Assembly (NCBI GenBank): GCA_025925475.1
Contig: JAICLP010000004.1
Coordinates: 1-34,654 of the forward strand
From: Burkholderiales bacterium
GTDB taxonomy: Bacteria; Pseudomonadota; Gammaproteobacteria; Burkholderiales; Casimicrobiaceae
Reading direction: 5' to 3'
Length of the DNA stretch: 34,654 nt
Made by a program: the position numbers and the translations under genes
Shown here: positions 1 through 7,809 of the stretch, one piece after another
Position numbering within the stretch: position 1 is the stretch's first letter
Layout of the letters: each line of letters opens with the position of its first letter
The notes under the pieces: model-generated
Seen by the model: the letters and a program-made list of their open reading frames with translations, nothing else
Database searches by the model: none
What the model was told of the DNA's origin: nothing

Positions 1-417
1 GCCGTCGGTGACGGCAGGCGCGAGCGCGCCGACCTCGGGATGCGCATCGAGCCACCGAATCGCGTTGACGAGCGCATCCGGCGCGAGCTCGGCGTCGGGA
101 TTCAGCACGAGGTGATAGTCGGCGCCGGTCCCGTGCAGCACGAGGTTGTGCGCCGCGCCGAAGCCGATGTTCGCGTGGCCGTGCAGGTACATCACGTGAA
201 CGCGCGCGTCGGCGAAGCGCGCCCTGCCGAGCTCGATGACGCGCTCGGCGACGCCGCGATCGCTGCTGTTGTCGATCAGCGCGAGATGGACGGTGCGCAA
301 CACTGCCGCCCGCTGCGCGGCGTCGATGGCGATCGCGAGCGTGTCGAGCGTGCGCGTGAAAAGCGGCAGGTCCGGAAGGTACGTGACGATGCTGATCTGC
401 AGCGACGACGGCAGCAC
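1..417 (-). CDS. Family 2 glycosyltransferase, N-terminal part (runs off the window)
   Basis: The minus strand is open from about 417 to base 1 and encodes 139 residues of a GT-A fold glycosyltransferase like those that add rhamnose or related sugars to cell-surface polysaccharide. Visible motifs are an early beta strand QISIVTYLPD, then LIDNSSDRG, NIGFGAAHN and VLNPDAEL. The Asn-Pro-Asp of the last motif takes the place of the nucleotide-sugar binding DxD, as is usual in this subgroup. The C terminus lies outside the window. The start is uncertain: GTG at 417 fits the fold but has no clear ribosome site, and the frame continues open upstream without an ATG. The gene is divergent from the dehydrogenase at 488, leaving about 70 bases for both promoters. 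The family call is firm. The acceptor sugar cannot be told. Confidence 0.72.
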   Translation of the reverse strand, partial: MLPSSLQISIVTYLPDLPLFTRTLDTLAIAIDAAQRAAVLRTVHLALIDNSSDRGVAERVIELGRARFADARVHVMYLHGHANIGFGAAHNLVLHGTGADYHLVLNPDAELAPDALVNAIRWLDAHPEVGALAPAVTDG

Positions 418-487
418 GACGAAGGGGTGGCGTTCGCGACCGCGACAGCATACATTGCGAAGCCGTCGAAAACGGATGGAGAACCGG

Positions 488-1594
488 ATGCCTGCGCACG
501 AACCGTCGTCGTCTGCTGCTGCCGCGCCACACTTTGACGCCAACGCGACGCGCTATCCCGCGGAAGATCTGCACGCGTATGCCGCCGCACTGTTGGAGGC
601 TGCCGGCGCGCGCGACGACATCGCCCGGGACACCGCATCGGTGCTGCTCGACGGAGACCTGATGGGTCATACGACGCACGGACTCGCGCTGCTTCCCGGC
701 TATTTGCAGGCGCTTTGCGACGGCAGCATGCGCAGCAGCGGCGAGCCGACGACGATGGCTTCGTCGGCAGGCACGCAGACGTGGGATGGCCACCGCCTGC
801 CGGGTCCGTGGCTTACGCTGCGCGCGCTCGACGCTGCATGCGAGATCGCATCGTCGCAGGGCAGCGGCACCGTCGTGATCCGTCGCTCGCACCACATCGG
901 CTGCCTTGCCGCGTACGCGAAGCGCGCCGCGGAGCGCGGCGTGATGACGATCGTCTGCTGCATCGACCCGGCAACGTGCAGCGTCGCGCCGTTCGGCGCA
1001 ATCACGTCGGTGTTCACGCCGAATCCGCTCGCGGCCGGCATTCCGACGTCGGGCGATCCGATCCTGCTCGACATCTCGGCGAGCTACACGACGAACGGCA
1101 TGACGATGCGGCTGTTCAAGAACCAGCAGATGCTGCCCCAGCCATGGATCCAGGATGCGAAAGGCACGCCAACCCACGACCCTGCAGTGCTCTTCAACGA
1201 GCCGCCAGGAACGCTGCTCCCGCTCGGGGGTCTCGAAGCGGGCCACAAGGGCTACGCGCTCGCGCTCCTGATCGAAGCGCTGACCGCCGGCCTCGCGGGA
1301 CACGGCCGCGCCGATGCCGCCGAAGGCTGGGGTGCCACCGTATTCGTGCAGGTGCTCGACCCCGCCGCATTCGGCGGGCGCGCTGCATTCGATCGCCAGA
1401 TGGACTGGCTCGTCGACGCATGCCACGACGCGACGCCGCGTCCCGGCGGCGCGCCCGTGCGCCTGCCCGGCGAGCGCGCGCTACGACTTCATCGCGAGCA
1501 AAGCGAGCGCGGCGTGGCGCTCTATCACGAGATCATGCCGGCGCTCGTGCAGTGGGCGGCGAAGCTCGGCGTCGACGTCCCGCGACCCGCGTAG
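488..1594 (+). CDS. Ldh_2/MDH2-family NAD(P)-dependent 2-hydroxyacid dehydrogenase
   Basis: Encodes 368 residues, the usual length for the malate/L-lactate/ureidoglycolate/L-sulfolactate dehydrogenase family, whose fold is distinct from Rossmann LDHs. Family marks are LMGHTTHGL near the N terminus, the paired histidines at 135-136 (RRSHHIG) that contain the catalytic base, the NPLAAGIPT segment, and GHKGYAL at 252-258. The start at 488 was chosen because GGAG lies about 7 bases upstream. An in-frame ATG at 476 and open sequence before it look less likely. Substrate is undetermined: relatives act on malate, lactate, ureidoglycolate, sulfolactate or cyclic imino acids (DpkA type). The stop is only 2 bases from the stop of the convergent protease gene. 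A soluble cytoplasmic enzyme is expected, as no signal peptide is seen. Confidence 0.88.
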   Translation: MPAHEPSSSAAAAPHFDANATRYPAEDLHAYAAALLEAAGARDDIARDTASVLLDGDLMGHTTHGLALLPGYLQALCDGSMRSSGEPTTMASSAGTQTWDGHRLPGPWLTLRALDAACEIASSQGSGTVVIRRSHHIGCLAAYAKRAAERGVMTIVCCIDPATCSVAPFGAITSVFTPNPLAAGIPTSGDPILLDISASYTTNGMTMRLFKNQQMLPQPWIQDAKGTPTHDPAVLFNEPPGTLLPLGGLEAGHKGYALALLIEALTAGLAGHGRADAAEGWGATVFVQVLDPAAFGGRAAFDRQMDWLVDACHDATPRPGGAPVRLPGERALRLHREQSERGVALYHEIMPALVQWAAKLGVDVPRPA

Positions 1595-1596
1595 CG

Positions 1597-3432
1597 TCAG
1601 CTCGCCGTCTTCCCCTCCGCCGCCGCGACCGCCTTCTTCGGATCGATCAGGTGGCGGCGCCCGTCGGGCGTCTGGTCGGCGGTATCGCGGATGATCGTGA
1701 TCAGTTGCGGCGGCGTAAGCTTCGGATTGACCGCCAGCATTTTCGCGGCGAGGTTCGCGACCTGCGGCGAGGCCATCGACGTGCCCGACTCGGCGAGCTT
1801 GTCGCCGCCGGGAATCACGCTTTCGACCTGATAGCCGTTCGCGTCGACGACGACGGTCGGTCCGTAGCTCGTGAACGACGCTTCGTCGCCCGCCTTGTCG
1901 ACCGCGCCGACCGTGATCAGGTTGGGCGCCTTGATGCCGGCCGGAATGTCCTCGATGAACGACGCGTTGTCGTTGCTGTTGCCGGCGGCGGTGACGAACA
2001 GGATGTTCGGCGCAGTCGCGAACGCCTTCGCCAGCGCGTCCTTCTGGATGTCGAAATAGTCGCGCGCGATCTTCTTGCGCTCGTCCGGCGTCTTGCCGAT
2101 GTTGCAAAGCTCGAGCTGCTCTTCCTCGCCCTTGACGCTGCCCCCCCAGCTCATGTTGACCACGCGCACGTGGTGCTTCTTGAAGAAATCGACGTACGCC
2201 TGCTGATTCTTCGCATCGCGAAGCGCCAGTTCCTTCGTCGGGCACGGATCGGGCAGAAGGTGCCAGTCGAACTCGATGCGCCCGACGACGAGGCGCGCGT
2301 ACGGATTGCCGGCCATCGTGATGCCCGCAACGTGCGTGCCGTGCATCCAGTTGCCGGCGAGATCGAGCTCCTCGATCGCCGACTTGTATTCATCGGGCTT
2401 CAGCGTCGACAGGTATTGCTTGACCTCGCTCGCCTCGGGGCTGTCGATGTTCGAGCGCAGGTCGGAAAAACCCTTGAGCCGAGACTTCATCTGCGGAATG
2501 CGGCTCTTGAGATCGGCGGGTATCGGCTGCAGCGCACCCTGCGCGGGCTTCGTGAAGCGGTCGAACGCGATCACCGCCGGCTTCGTGCCGTCGTCGACGA
2601 CGCGCTTGCCGAAGAGCGATGTATCGACGCCGCTGTCCCAGATGCCGACGTTCACCGTCGCGTAATGCTTGCCGGCCGGCAGCACGACATCGCGTGCCGC
2701 CCAGATGTCCGGCTTCTCGACGTGATGCGCGGCGAGATAGGTGCCGTAGACGTCGACGAGCGTCTTCTTGAGCGGCAGCGTCGCGACGAGCCGGTACTTC
2801 GCATTGATCACCGCCGGCGCGAGATCGGAGGAGAGCGAACCCGCCTTGTCGGCCGTCGGCTGAATCACGTTGCGCACGTAGCCGAGCGTCAGCGCTTCGC
2901 TCATGATCTCGGCCGATGCCTTCGCTTCGCGAACTTCGTTCTGGACGACTTCGTAGGGCATCTTCGCGAGATCGCCGGCGATCAGCTGTCCGACCTCCTG
3001 CCGATAGGTCTCCGACGTGCGATTGCCGGCCTTGCGCTGCGCGGCGATCATCGCGCGGAGCTGCAGGCCCGACATCAGCTTGTCGGCCGGCTTGTCCTGC
3101 AACTCGCGCACGCGATCGGCGCGCTTCAACGCCGCGTCGTTGTTGCCGTCGAGATAGTCGAGTTGCGCGAGCTCGCCTTCGAGTTGGCGCAGCGTCGCGT
3201 GATCGTCGATCTCGTAGCCGGCAAGCACCGATTCGGCATCGTGACGGACGGCGCCGGCGAAGCGCTTGAACTTCGCGTCGTCGCGGATCATGTCCTCGAC
3301 GCTGCCTTCGACCCGGTACGAGAAACGGGGCAGATCGGCGGCCTTCTCGATCCTCGGCCTGGTTTGCGCGAAAGCGGAAGTCGCGACCAGCAGTGCAAGC
3401 GTCAGCAACAGCGACAGATATCGGTTGGGCAC
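1597..3432 (-). CDS. Secreted subtilisin-like serine protease (peptidase family S8)
   Basis: A 611-residue precursor. Residues 1-22 are a Sec signal peptide (hydrophobic LSLLLTLALLVATSAFA, then AQ). Residues about 25-250 form a charged, mostly helical N-terminal region that is not an obvious standard propeptide. The catalytic domain follows with Asp266 (WDSGVD), His364 (HGTHVAG), oxyanion Asn485 (AAGNSND) and Ser552 (GTSMASPQ), so the triad is complete. The Asp-to-His distance of 98 residues is much longer than in subtilisin (about 32), which implies a large insertion between them. Start is GTG at 3432 with GGAG about 9 bases before it. The protein is probably periplasmic or extracellular and degrades proteins, but its target is unknown. 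It is transcribed alone and converges on the dehydrogenase gene. Confidence 0.92.
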   Translation of the reverse strand: MPNRYLSLLLTLALLVATSAFAQTRPRIEKAADLPRFSYRVEGSVEDMIRDDAKFKRFAGAVRHDAESVLAGYEIDDHATLRQLEGELAQLDYLDGNNDAALKRADRVRELQDKPADKLMSGLQLRAMIAAQRKAGNRTSETYRQEVGQLIAGDLAKMPYEVVQNEVREAKASAEIMSEALTLGYVRNVIQPTADKAGSLSSDLAPAVINAKYRLVATLPLKKTLVDVYGTYLAAHHVEKPDIWAARDVVLPAGKHYATVNVGIWDSGVDTSLFGKRVVDDGTKPAVIAFDRFTKPAQGALQPIPADLKSRIPQMKSRLKGFSDLRSNIDSPEASEVKQYLSTLKPDEYKSAIEELDLAGNWMHGTHVAGITMAGNPYARLVVGRIEFDWHLLPDPCPTKELALRDAKNQQAYVDFFKKHHVRVVNMSWGGSVKGEEEQLELCNIGKTPDERKKIARDYFDIQKDALAKAFATAPNILFVTAAGNSNDNASFIEDIPAGIKAPNLITVGAVDKAGDEASFTSYGPTVVVDANGYQVESVIPGGDKLAESGTSMASPQVANLAAKMLAVNPKLTPPQLITIIRDTADQTPDGRRHLIDPKKAVAAAEGKTAS

Positions 3433-3585
3433 GAAGCAGTCTCCGTCAAAGGGGCCGAAGCACGGGCCGACAGGGAATCGAAGTGTAGCGAACGCGCGTG
3501 GCCGCGAGCGGATATCCGCGACGAGACGCCCGGGGCGACGACGAAACGCGGCAATGCGGGATGGCGGGCAGGCGCACGAACCGGA

Positions 3586-3723
3586 TCAACTGCCGGCGAG
3601 CACCGCGCGTGCGGGCAGGATCGCGAGCAGCGCCACGGCGATCCATGCCCAGACGGCAGGGTCGCGGAGGATCTCACGGGTCGGCGGAATCAATCGGGTG
3701 GAGTCGTTACTGTGTGTCTTCAT
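3586..3723 (-). CDS. Possible 45-residue single-pass membrane peptide overlapping the prmC end
   Basis: An ATG at 3723 opens a 46-codon frame ending in TGA at 3586-3588. It overlaps the last 17 bases of prmC in another frame. The product has a polar N-terminal half (MKTHSNDSTRLIPP) and then a hydrophobic stretch (AVWAWIAVALLAIL) long enough to cross the membrane, ending in a short ARAVLAGS tail. I do not recognise a family. The overlap with prmC suggests coupled translation. Against it: no clear Shine-Dalgarno sequence and short length. The rest of the 3433-3585 gap before the protease shows nothing I can name. Confidence 0.35.
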   Translation of the reverse strand: MKTHSNDSTRLIPPTREILRDPAVWAWIAVALLAILPARAVLAGS

Positions 3724-4606
3724 ATTCGGAAATGGCTGTCGCGGCGCCTGCGCCGCTTCTTTCTGAATTCGTTTTCATTGCGATGCTCACGCGCTCGATG
3801 CCGGCGAGGTCGCGAAAGGTGCCGCGATCGGCGAGTCCCGCATCGCGCATCAGCGCGCGCACCGCAGGGGCCTGATCGAAACCGTGTTCGACGACCAGCG
3901 TGCCGCCGGGTACGAGCCTCGCCGGCGCACCGGCGATGACGGCGCGCAACGCATCGAGGCCGTCGCGTCCCGCGCGCAATGCCGAAACGGGCTCGAAGCG
4001 CACGTCGCCCTGCGCCAGATGCGGATCGCCGTCCGCGACGTACGGCGGATTGCTGGCAATCACGTCGAAGGGTGCGCCGTCGCCTTCGAGTTCCCCGTAC
4101 CAGTCCGATTGGAGCCAGCGCACGTTCGCAAGTTTCACGCGCTCGGCATTGCGCCGGGCGAGCGCGAGCGCCGAGGCGGACCCATCGATGGCGAGCACGT
4201 GCGCCCGCGGCCGCTCATGCGCGATGGCGAGGGCGATGGCGCCCGAGCCTGTACCGAGGTCGAGCACGCGCACCGGCCGGTCGGCCGGGAGCGCGCGAAG
4301 CGCGCATTCGACGAGCGTCTCGGTCTCGGGCCGCGGAATCAGCACCGAGCGATCGACGGCGAGCGACAGTCCCCAGAACTCGCGCGTGCCGGTCAGGTAC
4401 GCGACCGGCTCGCCGTCACGGCGGCGCTTGGCGAGCGTGAAGTACGTTTCGACATCGACCGTGGCCAGCCGATCGGTCGCATGCGCCACGAGCCATGCGC
4501 GATCGACGCCGAGCACGTGCGCGAGCAGCACCTGCGCGTCGATCGGCGCGAGGCTCGCCTGAACGAGCGCCTGGCGGACGGTCAGTGCTGAAGCGCTCGC
4601 CCTCAA
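3707..4606 (-). CDS. prmC: Release factor glutamine N5-methyltransferase PrmC (HemK)
   Basis: Methylates the glutamine of the GGQ motif in release factors RF1 and RF2 using S-adenosylmethionine. The 299-residue protein has a helical N-terminal substrate domain (residues 1-95), the SAM-binding motif I VRVLDLGTGSGAIAL, and the signature NPPY at residues 186-189 (E. coli Asn183), followed by the ALRAGRDGLDALR motif. The TTG start at 4606 is the best-placed start for a full-length protein but has only a weak upstream GGAG. The C terminus runs about 24 residues beyond the usual end (after ERVSIAM), into a tail that overlaps the small frame at 3586. Its substrate RF1 is encoded just upstream at 5216-6298, with a GNAT gene in between. 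A family A repeat lies between prmC and the GNAT stop. Confidence 0.95.
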   Translation of the reverse strand: MRASASALTVRQALVQASLAPIDAQVLLAHVLGVDRAWLVAHATDRLATVDVETYFTLAKRRRDGEPVAYLTGTREFWGLSLAVDRSVLIPRPETETLVECALRALPADRPVRVLDLGTGSGAIALAIAHERPRAHVLAIDGSASALALARRNAERVKLANVRWLQSDWYGELEGDGAPFDVIASNPPYVADGDPHLAQGDVRFEPVSALRAGRDGLDALRAVIAGAPARLVPGGTLVVEHGFDQAPAVRALMRDAGLADRGTFRDLAGIERVSIAMKTNSERSGAGAATAISEYEDTQ

Positions 4607-4630
4607 CCGCTCGCCGCTCCGCGTCTCGCT

Positions 4631-4666
4631 CCGTCTCCCGCCTGGCGGGAGAGGGTCGGGGTGACG
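4631..4666. repeat. Family A GC-rich palindromic repeat, copy 1
   Basis: An intergenic element between the GNAT stop (4671) and the prmC start (4606). It contains a near-perfect hairpin TCTCCCGCC/GGCGGGAGA followed by GAGGGTCGGGGTGA. Read on the minus strand it has the pattern TCACCCCGACCCTCTCCC that recurs at 18031-18073, 20655-20695 and 32291-32332. Such elements are dispersed in many proteobacterial genomes. Here the hairpin could modulate expression of prmC in the operon. Confidence 0.75.
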
Positions 4667-4670
4667 GCCG

Positions 4671-5219
4671 TCATTCGTTCCACGCCGGCTGCCAGCCCGC
4701 CTCGCGCACGCACGCGAATACCCGCACGGGCCGCCCGTAGTAGTGGCCCCAGCCGGCGTCGGCGAGTCCGGCCTTCACCAACACGCGCTGCGACGCCGTG
4801 TTGTCGGGATGCGTAACGCCGAGAATGCGATAAAGGCCGAGGTCGTCGAAGCCGTGGCGCACGAGCGCTGCGGCGCCTTCGGTTGCGAATCCCTTGCCCC
4901 ATGCGCCGAAGCGCAGCCGATAGCCGACCTCGACTTCGATGGTGCCGGGAATGTACTTGAGCGCGAACCAGCCGACGAAGTCGCCGTTGTCGCGACGCGT
5001 CGCACGCCACGTGCCGAGTCCCGGATAGAGCGCATACGCGCGCGGGATGCGCCGCAGCGCTTCGTCGACCTGCTCGCGCGTCGAGACGTGCCCGGTGCCG
5101 ATGTAGCGCATCACGCGGGGATCGGCGTCGAGCTCGAAGAGCTCGTTGCCGTCGTCGCACGTAATCTCCGACAGCGCGAGGCGCTTCGTGACGCACCACG
5201 CTCTGTTTGCACCCATCAT
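4671..5219 (-). CDS. GNAT-family N-acetyltransferase (RimJ/RimL-like)
   Basis: A 182-residue acetyl-CoA dependent acetyltransferase. Residues 12-30 match the RimJ/RimL-type opening ([18 protein letters not shown]), MRYIG follows, and the acetyl-CoA pyrophosphate loop is [17 protein letters not shown]. The C-terminal [13 protein letters not shown] is the usual conserved Asn-Ser/Glu-Lys region of the fold. ATG at 5219 overlaps the prfA stop (ATGA), and a second ATG at 5216 is an alternative. That overlap implies translational coupling to RF1. The gene sits between prfA and prmC, which are normally adjacent, so a substrate linked to translation is tempting but unproven. Many RimJ/RimL-like enzymes modify small molecules or unrelated protein N termini. 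Confidence 0.88.
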   Translation of the reverse strand: MMGANRAWCVTKRLALSEITCDDGNELFELDADPRVMRYIGTGHVSTREQVDEALRRIPRAYALYPGLGTWRATRRDNGDFVGWFALKYIPGTIEVEVGYRLRFGAWGKGFATEGAAALVRHGFDDLGLYRILGVTHPDNTASQRVLVKAGLADAGWGHYYGRPVRVFACVREAGWQPAWNE

Positions 5220-6298
5220 GCTTCGGTTGCGAGCTCCGCGAGCTGCTCGGCCTGGAATTCCTGCGCGAGCGCGCCGATCAGTTCGTCGAGATCGCCCTGC
5301 ATGATCGCGTCGATCTTGTAGAGCGTCAGGTTGATGCGGTGGTCGGTCACTCGTCCCTGCGGGAAGTTGTACGTGCGGATGCGCTCGCTGCGATCGCCGG
5401 AGCCGATCAGGCTCTTCCGGTGTGCGGCTTCCTTCTGCTGCCGCTCGCGCCGCTCCCTGTCGACGAGGCGTGACGCGAGCACCGCCATCGCCTGCGCGCG
5501 ATTGCGGTGTTGCGACCGGTCGTCCTGACATTCGACGACGATGCCGGTGGGCAGGTGCGTGATGCGCACCGCCGAGTCGGTCTTGTTGATGTGCTGGCCG
5601 CCGGCACCCGATGCGCGAAACGTGTCGATGCGAATGTCGGCCGGATTGATCGTCACGTCGGCGACCGGGTCGGCCTCGGGCAGCACCGCGACCGTGCACG
5701 CCGACGTGTGAATGCGGCCTTGCGCTTCCGTCTCCGGCACGCGCTGCACGCGGTGACCGCCCGATTCGAACTTGAGCTTCGCGTAAACGCCGTTGCCGGC
5801 GATGCGTGCGACGATTTCGCGGTAGCCGCCGAGATCGGATGCCGATTCGGACACGATCTCGACGCGCCAGCCCTGCCGCTCGGCATAGCGCGCATACATC
5901 CGGAAGAGATCGGCGGCGAAGAGCGCGGACTCGTCGCCGCCGGTTCCCGCGCGGATTTCGATGAACACGTTGCGCTCGTCGCTCGGGTCTTTCGGCAACA
6001 GCATGGCCTGCAGCTCGCCGGTCAGCGCTGCAAGCCGCGCTTCCGCGGCATGCCGCTCCTCGTCGGCGTACTCACGCATCTGCGGATCGTGCGCGAGCTC
6101 GATCGCCGCGGCGAGATCGCCTTCGGCGCGTCCGAACTCGCCGAAGCGCGCGACGACCGGCTCGATCTCCGCACGCTCGCGTCCGAGCGCACGAAAGCGA
6201 TCGAGATCGCGCGTCGCGTCCTCGGCGGCGAGCAGCGCATCGAGCTCCATCAGGCGTGCGCTCAATTGATCGAGCCTTACGCGTAGCGACTGTTTCAT
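5216..6298 (-). CDS. prfA: Peptide chain release factor 1 (RF1)
   Basis: Recognises UAA and UAG stop codons and triggers peptide release on the ribosome. The 360-residue length matches E. coli RF1. The GGQ motif lies at residues 233-235 within [18 protein letters not shown], and Gln235 is the residue PrmC methylates. The codon-recognition tripeptide is Pro188-Glu189-Thr190 ([15 protein letters not shown]), where E. coli has PAT. The RF1-type PxT identifies it as RF1, since RF2 has SPF. The C-terminal [20 protein letters not shown] is intact. ATG start at 6298. It lies in a minus-strand cluster hemA, prfA, GNAT, prmC. A 133-base gap separates it from hemA, so it may have its own promoter there. 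Confidence 0.97.
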   Translation of the reverse strand: MKQSLRVRLDQLSARLMELDALLAAEDATRDLDRFRALGRERAEIEPVVARFGEFGRAEGDLAAAIELAHDPQMREYADEERHAAEARLAALTGELQAMLLPKDPSDERNVFIEIRAGTGGDESALFAADLFRMYARYAERQGWRVEIVSESASDLGGYREIVARIAGNGVYAKLKFESGGHRVQRVPETEAQGRIHTSACTVAVLPEADPVADVTINPADIRIDTFRASGAGGQHINKTDSAVRITHLPTGIVVECQDDRSQHRNRAQAMAVLASRLVDRERRERQQKEAAHRKSLIGSGDRSERIRTYNFPQGRVTDHRINLTLYKIDAIMQGDLDELIGALAQEFQAEQLAELATEA

Positions 6299-6353
6299 GT
6301 TCAGGAATCGGGAATCAGAGGACAGGGATCAGTGGCGGCGATGTCCTCGATGG

Positions 6354-6369
6354 CGCGACACGTGTCGCG
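6354..6369. promoter_or_regulatory. 16-base perfect palindrome in the hemA-prfA gap
   Basis: The sequence CGCGACAC followed directly by GTGTCGCG forms a perfect dyad 56 bases upstream of the prfA start. It is the only strongly symmetric site in the 133-base gap between hemA and prfA. It could be an operator for a dimeric regulator, but in GC-rich DNA a 16-base palindrome can also occur by chance. No regulator is suggested by the neighbours. Confidence 0.25.
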
Positions 6370-6431
6370 TCGCAATGTCGGATACGTAACCTCCGATGGC
6401 GGCCTCGCGGCCCCGACGGCGGACAGCGCAG

Positions 6432-7694
6432 CTACGTTTCGGCCGGCGGCTCGGCGCAGCCGTAGACGCGCGAGAAGAGCGAGATCAGCTCGGCGCGTTC
6501 GGCATCGCCCGCGGCGTTCAGCGCGGCGAGCGGCGGATGCAGGAACTTGCTCGTGAGGCTTCGTGCCAGCCCTTCGAGAACTTCGTCGGCCGGCGTGCCG
6601 GCCGCAAGCAGTCGCCGCGCGCGCTCGAGCTCGCGATTGCGCAGCGCTTCGTGATGCGACGACAACGCCGCGATCGTCGGCACGACCGTCCTTCCCTGCA
6701 ACCAGCGCAGGAAATGCGCGGTCTGCTCGGAGATCATCTGCTCGGCCTGCAGCACCGCCTCGCGGCGGATCGACAGGTTGTCCTTGACGATCTCGGCGAG
6801 GTCGTCGACGCTGTAGAGGAATACATCGTCGAGTTGCGCGACTTCGGCCTCGACGTCGCGCGGTACGCCGAGATCGACGATCAGGATCGGCGCGTGCTTG
6901 CGCTTGCGCACGACGCGCTCGAGCGTTCCCTTGCCGATGATCGGCAGCGTGCTCGCCGTGCAGGTGACGATGACGTCGAACCGCGCGAGCCGCTCGTTGA
7001 GCTCGGACAACGTGATCGCATCGGCGCCGAAGCGATGCGCAAGCTTGTTGCCACGCTCGAGCGTGCGATTGGCAACCGTGATCGAGCGGGGCTTGCGCGA
7101 CGCGAAGTGCGTCGCGGTGAGCTCGATCATCTCGCCGGCGCCGACCAGCAGCAGCCGCTGCTCGGCAAGCGAGGGAAAGATGCGCTCGGCGAGCTTTACC
7201 GCGGCGGCGGCCATCGAAACCGACGCGCTGCCGATGTCGGTTTGCGTGCGCACGTCCTTCGCGACGGCGAACGTGCGCTGGAACAGGCGATTCAGCACGA
7301 GGCCAAGCGAGCCGGCGGCTTCGGCGTGCCGCACCGCCTGCTTCATCTGGCCGAGGATCTGCGGCTCGCCGAGCACCATCGAATCGAGGCCGCTCGCGAC
7401 GCGAAACGCGTGCGACACGGCTCGGTCGTCGTTCAGCGTGTAGACGTAGGGGGCGAGCGTCGACGGCGTGAGCGCGTGCGCGTGCTCGAGCCAGCGCGCG
7501 ACGGGCGCAGGCTCGCCGCCGTGGAAGTAGACTTCGGTGCGGTTGCAGGTCGACAGGATCGCCGCTTCCTTCACCATGCGCCCGGACGTGAGCTCGCGCA
7601 GCGCACCGGAAAGCGCGTCGGGCGCGAATGCGACCCGCTCGCGAACGTCGAGCGGCGCCGTCGTATGGCTGAGGCCGAGGGTATAGAGCGACAT
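6432..7694 (-). CDS. hemA: Glutamyl-tRNA reductase
   Basis: Reduces glutamyl-tRNA(Glu) to glutamate-1-semialdehyde with NADPH, the first committed step of tetrapyrrole (haem) synthesis by the C5 pathway. The 420-residue protein has the N-terminal catalytic domain with GLSHTTAPLDVRE and the active-site Cys50 in STCNRTEVYF. The NADPH domain follows with LLVGAGEMIELTATHF and ITVANRTLERG, then the long helical dimerisation domain. ATG start at 7694. It is the first gene of the hemA-prfA-GNAT-prmC cluster and diverges from the CPBP protease gene, leaving 115 bases for promoters. A TAAAAT box on the minus strand (7758-7763) is a candidate -10 element. Confidence 0.97.
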   Translation of the reverse strand: MSLYTLGLSHTTAPLDVRERVAFAPDALSGALRELTSGRMVKEAAILSTCNRTEVYFHGGEPAPVARWLEHAHALTPSTLAPYVYTLNDDRAVSHAFRVASGLDSMVLGEPQILGQMKQAVRHAEAAGSLGLVLNRLFQRTFAVAKDVRTQTDIGSASVSMAAAAVKLAERIFPSLAEQRLLLVGAGEMIELTATHFASRKPRSITVANRTLERGNKLAHRFGADAITLSELNERLARFDVIVTCTASTLPIIGKGTLERVVRKRKHAPILIVDLGVPRDVEAEVAQLDDVFLYSVDDLAEIVKDNLSIRREAVLQAEQMISEQTAHFLRWLQGRTVVPTIAALSSHHEALRNRELERARRLLAAGTPADEVLEGLARSLTSKFLHPPLAALNAAGDAERAELISLFSRVYGCAEPPAET

Positions 7695-7757
7695 CGTGAG
7701 AATGGACCGACGCAGGCGGACGCGAGTTGCGGACCGTACGTCGCCCGGGCCGGATGC

Positions 7758-7763
7758 ATTTTA
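7758..7763 (-). promoter_or_regulatory. Candidate -10 box for hemA
   Basis: TAAAAT on the minus strand, 64 bases upstream of the hemA ATG and inside the 115-base divergent gap. It matches five of six bases of the sigma-70 -10 consensus. No good -35 hexamer is seen at the expected distance, so this is tentative. Confidence 0.35.
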
Positions 7764-7809
7764 CCGCAGCAGCCGTGAGGAAGCCTCTGCAACTCGTTGA
7801 TTCGCGTCA

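Noticed and set aside
715-3939. Very long open frame (over 1000 codons) on the plus strand opposite the protease gene
   Set aside because: It is extremely Arg-rich with low-complexity composition, runs antisense to a complete S8 protease with signal peptide and catalytic triad, and has no domain. It is a by-product of high GC content.
4631-4664. Hairpin before prmC as an intrinsic terminator
   Set aside because: No T-run follows, and the same sequence recurs elsewhere as a dispersed repeat, including inside genes.
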